A DNA stretch of 64,000 nt from Halomonas sp. TA22 (GTDB taxonomy: Bacteria > Pseudomonadota > Gammaproteobacteria > Pseudomonadales > Halomonadaceae), in contig NZ_CP053108.1 in the NCBI RefSeq assembly GCF_013009075.1, forward strand, positions 3,366,517 to 3,430,516, read 5' to 3'. The notes under the pieces are model-generated. The model saw only the letters and a program-made list of their open reading frames with translations, searched no databases and was not told where the DNA came from. Of this stretch, positions 57,321 to 64,000 are shown one piece after another. Each line of letters opens with the position of its first letter. Position 1 is the stretch's first letter. Made by a program: the position numbers and the translations under genes.

Positions 57321-60300
57321 CTATTGACTATCTTCCGCCTTGGCCTGCTGCTGACGACGACGGATCTCGCGCGGGTCGTTGTGGGCACGACGACGGGCGC
57401 GGGGGGGAGTTGCAGCCTCAGTCTCGGCGGCGGGTTTTCCGACTTCGCTCGGCGTCTCGTCGACGTTGGGCTTCTCGGCCTTGGGCATTTCAGGCTCGGG
57501 CGCTTCGGCCTGAGACGAAGGCGCTTGCTCATCCGCTTTGGCTTGCGCCTGGGACCGAGCTGCAGCCTTTTCCTTGGGCTTGCCGGCAGTGGGATTTTCG
57601 GTGACAGATGCCTTGACGGCAGCGGCCTCGACGGGCTCAGCCGGAGCTGGTGCCGCCGGCTTGGCTGCCGATTCTGGCTCTAGCTCAGGCGCTTTGGGCT
57701 TAGGTGAGTCATTCTCAGATGCTTTCGGCTCGACCTCGCCTGGCTCAGGCTTGGCGGCTTCCTCAAGCTTGGTCTCCTCTTGCGCCTCGGTAGCTGCGGC
57801 AGGCGCCTGTGCATTGCCGGCAGTCGGCCTGGCTTCTAGCGTCTTGGCTTTCGCTACTGCCCCTGCTTTGGTGTCAACCGTAGATGTGGTGCTTGGCTTT
57901 GAAGCATCACTGTTGCCAACCTCGCTCTTGGCGATGTCCGGTTGACGCTTAGGCGCTTCTTCGGTCTTGACGTCGGCCTTCTCCTCGAGAGCGGTCTCCT
58001 CGACGGGCTTGGCACTCGTCATGTTTTCCGGCTCGGCAGAGGCGGCCTTGGGTGTTGCGCGCTTGTCGTTAGCCTCTACCACAGCCTTGGCCTCGATGTG
58101 CTCCTCTTTCGAGGCAGTCTCCTTTGGCGCTGACGTCTGCTGCGTGCTTTCGAGCTTCGCGGTATCGGTCTGCGCTGCCTTGTCCTGCGAGGAGCCAGGC
58201 TTGGTTTCCGGCGTGGCATCGGCGTTAGCTTCGCTCAGGCCAGCGTCACCCTTCACTCCCTCGGCCTGCAGCTGTTGCTGCTCGGCTTCGGCCTGCGGGT
58301 TGATTGCGCGCTTGCGGCTGCGATTGCGCGGATTGTTGCGGGTACGCTTGGGCTTGCCGTCATCCTTGGCCATATTGGCTTGCGCATCGGCGCTGGCGGG
58401 CTTGGTGGCAGGCGCTTCCCTGCTGCTGTCGGTCCCCTCGCTGGGCTGGCGCTGTGAGCGACGCTCGTCGTCCTGGCGCGCACGGCCACGCTGATTGCGA
58501 CCTTCGCTTGGTGGTCGAGCGGCGCCACTCTGGCTCTCTGGCTTGCTCTCGGGTCTGGCATCGCCCTTGTTGTCACTCTTGCTATCGTGACGCGACGTCT
58601 CCGGGCGGGCGCCACGAGTCTGGCGGCTGTTGTCGTCACGGCTCTCGCCGCGCGGCTCGTTACGCGAACCGCGGCGATTGCCGCCACGTGCGCCACGACT
58701 GCCACGCTCCTGGCGCGAATCGCTGCTGTCGCTGCTGTCTCTACGTGGTGCCTTGGTAGGGACCTCTGCGGTGGCACTCTCCTGGCGCGGCTTGGCGGGC
58801 GCTGCACTAGGAGCGTTGTCACCGCCGCCCAGCAGCTTACCGAGACCTCTGACCAGACGAGAGAGCACGCCGGTCTCTTCGGCGGGAGCAGCGCTCGAGG
58901 CGGGTTCGACCTTCTTCTCGACTTCGCGAGGGGTGACCGGCGCCGGCTCCTGCTGGAGCGAGGCGGGCGCGGGGGCGTTGTGGATCACGGACTTGACCGC
59001 CGCCTCGGCACGCTGGATCGGCTTGTGGTTGCTGGGGTCGGGCTCTCTGCCAATGTCGGTGTCGACGGAGAGTTCGAAGCTGGACTTGTCAGCGTCATCC
59101 TCATCGAGGTGATCGTCGCGCAGCCGCTGCACGTCGTAGTGCGGGGTATCCATGTCGGGATTGGGCAGCATCAAGACGCGAACCCCTTGACGGCGTTCGA
59201 TCTCGGCCAGCACGTTGCGCTTTTCGTTGAGCAGATAGGTCGCCACCGGCACTGGCAGAATGGCACGGATCTGTGCGCTGCGCTCCTTCATCGCCTCCTC
59301 TTCGATCAGGCGCATGATGGAGAGCGACAGCGAACGCACGTCGCGAATGGTGCCCTGGCCATCGCAACGCGGGCAGACCACGCCGCTGGTCTCGCCTAGC
59401 GAGGGACGCAGGCGTTGGCGCGACATCTCCATCAGGCCGAAGCGCGAGATACGTCCGATCTGGACGCGAGCGCGATCGAGCTTGAGCGCATCGCGCATGC
59501 GATTCTCGACTTCACGCTGGTTTCGGGCCGGATTCATGTCGATGAAATCGATCACGACCAGGCCGCCGATGTCGCGCAGGCGCAGCTGGCGGGCGATCTC
59601 ATCGGCGGCCTCGGAATTGGTCTGGAGTGCTGTCTCCTCGATGTCACTTCCGCGAGTGGCGCGGGCCGAGTTGATGTCGATGGAGACCAGTGCTTCGGTG
59701 TGGTCGATGACGATCGAACCACCGGAAGGCAGCTTCACTTCGCGCTGATAGGCGGTCTCGATCTGCGACTCGATCTGGAAGCGTGAGAAGAGGGGAACTT
59801 CGTCGACGTAGAGCTTGATCTTCTGCTGGTAGGAGGGCATCACCTGGCGGATGAAGGCTAGCGCTTCCTCGTGCACTTCGGCGTTATCGATCAGCACCTC
59901 GCCGATATCCTGGCGCAGGTAGTCTCGCATCGCACGGATGATCACGTTGGACTCACGGTAGATCAGGAAGGGAGCGGCGCGCTTGCCGGCCTCTTCAGTG
60001 ATCGATTCCCACACTTGGACCAGATAGTCGAGATCCCACTGCAGTTCCTCGGGGCTGCGGCCGATCCCCGCGGTGCGCACGATGACTCCCATCTTGTCGG
60101 GCAGCGTCAGGTGGTTCATGGCCTCCTTGAGCTGGGTGCGCTCATCGCCTTCGATACGACGCGAGATGCCGCCAGCCCGAGGATTGTTGGGCATCAGTAC
60201 CAGAAAACGGCCCGCCAGGCTGACGAAGGTGGTGAGTGCCGCGCCCTTGTTGCCGCGCTCCTCCTTGTCGACCTGGACAATGACTTCCTGTCCCTCCTTG

Positions 60301-60575
60301 AGCACCTCCTTGATGTTGGGGCGCCCGGAGGGCTCCTTGAGGAAGTATTCGCGGGAGATCTCCTTCAGGGGAAGAAAGCCGTGCCGGTCGGCACCGAAAT
60401 CGACGAAAGCGGCTTCCAGAGAGGGTTCGACACGGGTGATCTTGCCGCGATAGATATTGGCTTTCTTCTGCTCTCGAGCGCCGGATTCGATATCCAGGTC
60501 GTACAGGCGTTGTCCATCGACTAGAGCGACGCGCAGCTCTTCTGGCTGAGTCGCGTTGATGAGCATTCGTTTCAT
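57321..60575 (-). CDS. rne: Ribonuclease E
   Basis: A 1084-residue endoribonuclease. The N-terminal catalytic half has an S1 domain (about residues 35-125), the 5'-sensor region, DNase I-like residues in '[16 protein letters not shown]' and 'VVIDFIDM' (Asp pair near 303 and 346) and Zn-link 'CPRCDGQG' (about 404). Near 568-584, '[16 protein letters not shown]' is an amphipathic helix like the membrane-targeting segment. The long C-terminal half is Arg-rich (about 605-760), then Ala/Lys/Glu-rich and disordered, a degradosome scaffold. The end '[15 protein letters not shown]' is a conserved microdomain. It starts mRNA decay and rRNA/tRNA processing. Confidence 0.97.
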   Translation of the reverse strand: MKRMLINATQPEELRVALVDGQRLYDLDIESGAREQKKANIYRGKITRVEPSLEAAFVDFGADRHGFLPLKEISREYFLKEPSGRPNIKEVLKEGQEVIVQVDKEERGNKGAALTTFVSLAGRFLVLMPNNPRAGGISRRIEGDERTQLKEAMNHLTLPDKMGVIVRTAGIGRSPEELQWDLDYLVQVWESITEEAGKRAAPFLIYRESNVIIRAMRDYLRQDIGEVLIDNAEVHEEALAFIRQVMPSYQQKIKLYVDEVPLFSRFQIESQIETAYQREVKLPSGGSIVIDHTEALVSIDINSARATRGSDIEETALQTNSEAADEIARQLRLRDIGGLVVIDFIDMNPARNQREVENRMRDALKLDRARVQIGRISRFGLMEMSRQRLRPSLGETSGVVCPRCDGQGTIRDVRSLSLSIMRLIEEEAMKERSAQIRAILPVPVATYLLNEKRNVLAEIERRQGVRVLMLPNPDMDTPHYDVQRLRDDHLDEDDADKSSFELSVDTDIGREPDPSNHKPIQRAEAAVKSVIHNAPAPASLQQEPAPVTPREVEKKVEPASSAAPAEETGVLSRLVRGLGKLLGGGDNAPSAAPAKPRQESATAEVPTKAPRRDSSDSSDSRQERGSRGARGGNRRGSRNEPRGESRDDNSRQTRGARPETSRHDSKSDNKGDARPESKPESQSGAARPPSEGRNQRGRARQDDERRSQRQPSEGTDSSREAPATKPASADAQANMAKDDGKPKRTRNNPRNRSRKRAINPQAEAEQQQLQAEGVKGDAGLSEANADATPETKPGSSQDKAAQTDTAKLESTQQTSAPKETASKEEHIEAKAVVEANDKRATPKAASAEPENMTSAKPVEETALEEKADVKTEEAPKRQPDIAKSEVGNSDASKPSTTSTVDTKAGAVAKAKTLEARPTAGNAQAPAAATEAQEETKLEEAAKPEPGEVEPKASENDSPKPKAPELEPESAAKPAAPAPAEPVEAAAVKASVTENPTAGKPKEKAAARSQAQAKADEQAPSSQAEAPEPEMPKAEKPNVDETPSEVGKPAAETEAATPPRARRRAHNDPREIRRRQQQAKAEDSQ

Positions 60576-61163
60576 AGTGTCTCGCTAGTTGGAGCGTGCC
60601 GAATGGCGTCCACTAGGCATCGACGAAGGCGAACCTCTGGGTGCTGCGTGCTTGTGCTCAGCTTATGTCGCGCATGTTGGTGCGACCTCCCCCGAAGGCT
60701 GCTTGTCAGGCTGGCTGCCGGGGCGAGACCATGTTGAGTACGCGGCGGTGGCAGGACATGTTTCGGTGAGCAACGCGCTCATCCGGCCCTGCGGTCAACC
60801 GCCAGACACCTGGCATTCATCGATTCGCCAACGCCGGCCACCGGCACGCTGTTAGGTATTCCCGTGACTGGTAAACGCTCCCGTCAAAACCGGACGGAAG
60901 GGGACCCAGGGTCGGGCGTGGCGTAAATTTCGTTCTGTGCTGCTCTTCTGCGGACGGCATGGATGCGGCGCTTGCCTTCATCGATGCGGCCTTGTTCGTC
61001 GCTCTGGCCGGCGTGTATGGCGTGCCGGCGCGTTGCGGGCATTAGTGACCCATTCAAGCGAACCAGAAATATAACAGCAATAAGGGTGAGCGGCAATTGA
61101 CGCCGAGCCGGTCGGGGTGCGCTACAATGCGCGGCTTAATGAGGTAAGTGACGGAGTGGCGTT
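60576..61163. other. 588-base gap between divergent rne and rluC: rne leader and two promoters
   Basis: No gene is supported here. On the minus strand it holds a good promoter (61068-61096) and then an approximately 490-nt rne leader containing GC-rich inverted repeats (for example around GCCGGCCACCGGC near 60836). On the plus strand TTGACG (61097-61102) and TACAAT (61123-61128), 20 bases apart, form a loose promoter for rluC; its -35 abuts the rne -35. In E. coli, RNase E controls its own mRNA through a 361-nt leader, so a long leader here fits. Confidence 0.6.
61068..61096 (-). promoter_or_regulatory. rne promoter
   Basis: Reading the minus strand: TTGCCG (61096-61091), exactly 17 bases, TATATT (61073-61068). 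Transcription would start near 61061. Confidence 0.65.
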
Positions 61164-62111
61164 ATGGCCGAAGGGCGTGAGGTACAGTGGGTTGAAGTCA
61201 CCGAAGGCCAGGTGGGACAGCGCATCGACAATTTTCTGCGCACTCGTCTCAAGGGCGCGCCCAAGGCATTGATCTACCGCATCGTTCGCAAGGGGGAGGT
61301 GCGCGTCAACAAGAAGCGCGTCAAGGTCGACTATCGCCTTGTGATGGGCGACATGGTTCGCATTCCGCCGCTGCGGCTCGCGCCCGAGGAGGCGGTGCGC
61401 GACGTCAGCGACAATTTGCGCAACCTGCTGGCGGGGAGCGTGCTGGTCGAGGGGCCGGACTGGCTGGTGATCAATAAGCCCTCCGGTCTTGCCGTGCATG
61501 GCGGCAGCGGGGTCAAGATCGGCCTGATCGAGGCGCTGCGCCAGATTCGCGAGGATCTCGATTTTCTGGAGCTGGTGCATCGGCTCGACCGCGATACCTC
61601 GGGCTGCCTGTTGCTCGCCAAGTCGCGTCCGGCCCTACTCACACTCAACAATGCCCTCAAGCAGCGCCAAATGGACAAGCAGTACCTGGCGCTGGTTGCC
61701 GGGCGCTGGCCGGACAAGCGGGACTATATCAGTGCGCGCCTGGATCGCTACGAGGCGGGTAACGGCGAGCGGCGGGTGCGGGTCGACCCCGACGGCAAGA
61801 TATCGCGGACCCGATTTGCGGTGCGCGAAACATTCTCCAGCACCACGCTGGTGGAGGCGGAGCCGGTCACTGGTCGTACCCACCAGATACGCGTGCATGC
61901 CGCGCATGCCGGACACCCGCTGCTTGGCGACGACAAGTATGGCTCGCGTGAGGGGCAGCGTCAGGCGGAGCAATTGGGACTCTCGCGGCTGTTCCTCCAT
62001 GCAGCGGCGCTGACTTTTCCCGAGCCCAACAGTGGTCGACCGGTACATATCAAGGCGCCTCTTGGTGAAGAGCTCGAGGCGGTACTTGCCCGCGCTCGCC
62101 AGAAAGCCTAG
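61164..62111 (+). CDS. rluC: 23S rRNA pseudouridine synthase RluC
   Basis: A 315-residue RluA-family enzyme. An N-terminal S4 RNA-binding domain ('GQRIDNFLRTRLKGAPKALIYRIVRKGEVRVN', about residues 16-48) precedes the synthase domain with catalytic Asp in 'HRLDRDTSGCLLLAK' (about 138-152) and 'GRTHQIRVHAAHAGHPLLGD'. RluC modifies U955, U2504 and U2580 in E. coli. Its position divergent from rne is the usual one for rluC. Confidence 0.96.
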   Translation: MAEGREVQWVEVTEGQVGQRIDNFLRTRLKGAPKALIYRIVRKGEVRVNKKRVKVDYRLVMGDMVRIPPLRLAPEEAVRDVSDNLRNLLAGSVLVEGPDWLVINKPSGLAVHGGSGVKIGLIEALRQIREDLDFLELVHRLDRDTSGCLLLAKSRPALLTLNNALKQRQMDKQYLALVAGRWPDKRDYISARLDRYEAGNGERRVRVDPDGKISRTRFAVRETFSSTTLVEAEPVTGRTHQIRVHAAHAGHPLLGDDKYGSREGQRQAEQLGLSRLFLHAAALTFPEPNSGRPVHIKAPLGEELEAVLARARQKA

Positions 62112-62125
62112 GACGAGAGGATCGG

Positions 62126-62776
62126 ATGCGCTACCGACTGGTGATTTTCGATTGGGATGGCACGCTGATGGATTCCGAAGCGCGTATCGTTGCCTGCATG
62201 CAGGCGGCGGCGCTTGACGTCCAGTGGGGGGCGCTGAGTCGCGAAGCGGTACGCGACATCATCGGCCTAGGCCTGCCCGAGGCGATCGCCAGGCTGTGCC
62301 CAGGCATTGCCAGCGAGCAGGCCGACGCGCTGAGGTCGCGTTATAGTCACCATTTCGTGGCGGCCGAGCAGACCCCCTTGTCCTTCTTTCCGGGCGTCGA
62401 GGCCGGCGTGGCAAGACTCAGGGAGAGCTCATCGCTGCGGTTGGCGGTCGCCACCGGCAAGAGTCGGCGAGGGCTAGAGCGTGTATTTGCCGCCAATGGC
62501 AGCGGTGCCTGGTTTCATGCCAGCCGTACTGCCGACGAGACGCGCTCCAAGCCGCATCCGCAGATGCTCGAGGAACTCCTGGCCGAGACCGGCGTCGATG
62601 TCAGCGAGGCGTTGATGGTGGGCGATACCGAGTACGACCTGGAGATGGCGCGGGCATTGGGCATGGATCGGGTGGCGGTCACCTATGGGGTGCATGAGCG
62701 CGCCCGGCTGGCGGCCTGCGCGCCGATCTTCTCAACCGATGCCTTTCCCGAATTGATCGATTGGCTCCATTCTTGA
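62126..62776 (+). CDS. HAD-superfamily phosphatase (Gph-like)
   Basis: A 216-residue HAD hydrolase. Motif I is 'FDWDGTLMDSEARI' (nucleophile Asp near residue 7), motif II 'VATGKSRRGL' (about 112), and motif III/IV 'KPHPQMLEEL' and 'VGDTEYDLEMARALG' (about 173). A helical cap lies between motifs I and II, as in phosphoglycolate phosphatases. The substrate cannot be named from sequence. It lies 14 bases after rluC and before sppA, an order shared with pseudomonads. Confidence 0.9.
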   Translation: MRYRLVIFDWDGTLMDSEARIVACMQAAALDVQWGALSREAVRDIIGLGLPEAIARLCPGIASEQADALRSRYSHHFVAAEQTPLSFFPGVEAGVARLRESSSLRLAVATGKSRRGLERVFAANGSGAWFHASRTADETRSKPHPQMLEELLAETGVDVSEALMVGDTEYDLEMARALGMDRVAVTYGVHERARLAACAPIFSTDAFPELIDWLHS

Positions 62777-62794
62777 CCGCTTGGCAGGGTGACG

Positions 62795-63883
62795 ATGAGT
62801 AACGATGACGATAGACAGGATGACCGCTGGACCCAGGGGCCCGAGCTGACCCCCGAGGAGGTTAGGCGTCAGCGAGCTGATGCGGCAAGGGCCGCCGCGG
62901 GAGGACGTCATGACGATGCCGATACGCTGCGCGAGCGCCAGCGTCTGCAGCAGCTCGAGACGATGGATCGCTGGATTGGTGGGGTGCTGGCTGAGCAGCG
63001 TCGAAGCCGGCGCTGGAAGCTGTTTTTCCGCTTTGCATTCCTGCTCATTTTGCTGCTGCCGTTGGGCTTCACGCTATATGGTCTGTTCGGTGCGCAGCGC
63101 GATGCGGGGCCCACCGAGGCGCATTTGGGGGTAGTGGAGGTCAATGGCGTGATCGATAGCGATTCGCCAGCCAACGCCGAACGTATCATCGAAGGGCTGA
63201 ACCGGGCGTGGGATAACGATGCCGCCGCTGCCGTAGTGCTGCATATCAATAGCCCCGGTGGCAGCCCCGTCCAGTCGCAGCGCATCTATGACGAGATCAT
63301 GCGTCTGCGCGACGAGGGGGACAAACCGATATTCGCCGTGATCGAGGATGTGGGAGCGAGCGGTGCCTACTATATCGCCGCGGCCGCCAACGAGATCTTC
63401 GTCGCGCCCTCGAGCCTGGTGGGATCGATCGGGGTGGTCTTTGCAAGCTTTGGGCTGGAGGAAGCCATCGAGCGCCTGGGAATCGAGCGCAGAGTCTTCA
63501 TCGCTGGCGAGAACAAGGCGTTTCTTGATCCTTTTGCCGCGATCGACCCTGATCAACGCCTGTTCTGGCAGGATGTGCTGAATACCACTCATCGTCAGTT
63601 CATCGAGGCGGTGAGGGCCGGGCGAGGCGAGCGGTTGAGCGAGGACGACCAGCTCTTCTCTGGCCTTATCTGGACCGGCGAGCAGGCCATCGAGTTGGGG
63701 CTGGTCGACGAGATCAACAGTCTGGATGGGTTGTCGCGGGAGCTGTTCGGCGAAACGCGCCTGCGCGACTATACACCGAGCCTGGACCCCTTCGAGCGGT
63801 TGACCCGCCATTTTGGGCGGGTGACCGCCGACTGGCTGGGTATTCCCAGTGCCCACTCACCGGTGCGCTATCAGCTGCCTTGA
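62795..63883 (+). CDS. sppA: S49 signal peptide peptidase (SppA short form)
   Basis: A 362-residue S49 protease: acidic/charged cytoplasmic N-terminus, one transmembrane helix (about residues 75-97), then the ClpP-like domain. 'HINSPGGSPVQSQRIYDEI' (about 152-170), the Ser nucleophile in 'DVGASGAYYIAAAANEI' (about 191) and general-base Lys in 'GENKAFLDPF' (about 241) are present. It is about half the length of E. coli SppA, so it is the single-domain form that assembles as an octamer. It clears signal peptides from the membrane. ATG 62795 is chosen over GTG 62789 for ribosome-site spacing. Confidence 0.93.
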   Translation: MSNDDDRQDDRWTQGPELTPEEVRRQRADAARAAAGGRHDDADTLRERQRLQQLETMDRWIGGVLAEQRRSRRWKLFFRFAFLLILLLPLGFTLYGLFGAQRDAGPTEAHLGVVEVNGVIDSDSPANAERIIEGLNRAWDNDAAAAVVLHINSPGGSPVQSQRIYDEIMRLRDEGDKPIFAVIEDVGASGAYYIAAAANEIFVAPSSLVGSIGVVFASFGLEEAIERLGIERRVFIAGENKAFLDPFAAIDPDQRLFWQDVLNTTHRQFIEAVRAGRGERLSEDDQLFSGLIWTGEQAIELGLVDEINSLDGLSRELFGETRLRDYTPSLDPFERLTRHFGRVTADWLGIPSAHSPVRYQLP

Positions 63884-63910
63884 GCGGCTACCTGAAGAGC
63901 GGGGCGGGAT

Positions 63911-64000
63911 TCAACTCAGCGGGTCGATTCCCACCTCGCGCAGCAGTGCGCACAGGCGTATCAGTGGCAGTCCTATCAAGGTGTTGGGGTCATCACCTTC
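63911..64000 (-). CDS. Maf-family nucleotide pyrophosphatase (YceF type), 3' end only
   Basis: Only the last 29 codons are inside the window. 'EGDDPNTLIGLPLIRLCALL' is the C-terminal signature of Maf proteins of the YceF subgroup, which hydrolyse 7-methyl-GTP and similar modified nucleotides. The order sppA then maf on the opposite strand matches pseudomonads, where yceD-rpmF-plsX follow. It is convergent with sppA. Confidence 0.88.
   Translation of the reverse strand, partial: EGDDPNTLIGLPLIRLCALLREVGIDPLS

Noticed and set aside
57321-58900. Repetitive-looking Ala/Lys/Glu/Pro coding stretch considered as a tandem repeat
   Set aside because: It is low-complexity disordered tail of RNase E with no exact repeat unit.
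60589-61096. Small open frames in the rne-rluC gap (for example 60589-60855 plus, 60884-61096 minus)
   Set aside because: No ribosome site, no family resemblance, and they fall in the predicted rne leader or promoter.

Overview
The window is a gene-dense stretch of a high-GC gammaproteobacterial chromosome. Gene order combines E. coli-type blocks (mlaFEDCB-ibaG-murA; zapG/zapE-rplM-rpsI; sspAB; dolP-diaA-yraN-lpoA/rsmI) with Pseudomonas-type blocks (dciA-secA; comEC-exbB-exbD-msbA-lpxK-ycaR-kdsB-ptpA-murB-rne; rluC-HAD-sppA-maf). The proteins are fairly acidic and the layout fits Halomonadaceae (a Halomonas-like organism). That assignment is an inference from gene order and protein style. No tRNA, transposon, prophage or CRISPR array was seen, and nearly all of the window is core genome.

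Layout: (1) 1-2507 end of mlaF and mlaEDCB, phospholipid retrograde transport; (2) 2654-6292 ibaG, murA, hisG (short form), hisD; (3) 6375-11405 degS (-), Nif3-like gene, zapG (-), zapE, rplM-rpsI; (4) 11622-14244 petABC, cytochrome bc1; (5) 14419-15575 sspAB; (6) 15660-19019 (-) lpoA-yraN-diaA-dolP, divergent from rsmI; (7) rnpB, then a dcw cell-division/peptidoglycan cluster from rsmH to ftsZ (20402-37007) with no mraZ, then lpxC; (8) dciA (-), a small secretion-monitor-like gene, secA, argJ, a Nudix/ThiE-like fusion; (9) aguAB (-), agmatine breakdown; (10) lolC/E-lolD lipoprotein export, DUF2062 gene (-); (11) comEC-exbB-exbD-msbA-lpxK-ycaR-kdsB-(ptpA remnant)-murB; (12) rne (-) with a long untranslated leader, divergent from rluC-HAD-sppA; the end of a maf/yceF gene (-) closes the window.

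Most genes build the envelope. Mur enzymes, MraY, MurG, Ddl and FtsI/FtsW make peptidoglycan; LpxC, LpxK, KdsB and MsbA make and move lipid A/Kdo; Lol, Mla, LpoA, DolP and DegS handle outer-membrane lipoproteins, lipids and stress. Translational coupling through 1-8 base overlaps is common.

Best candidates for new biology: (a) a 123-codon gene directly upstream of secA with a signal sequence and a C-terminal Arg-Gly-Pro-Pro motif, which looks like a SecM-type arrest peptide unrelated to enteric SecM; (b) a 41-codon remnant of the tyrosine phosphatase ptpA, lacking its catalytic P-loop but keeping its start and its stop/start overlap with murB; (c) a perfect palindrome on the -10 of a good lpxC promoter; (d) rnpB abutting rsmH where mraZ would normally be; (e) an approximately 490-nt rne leader.
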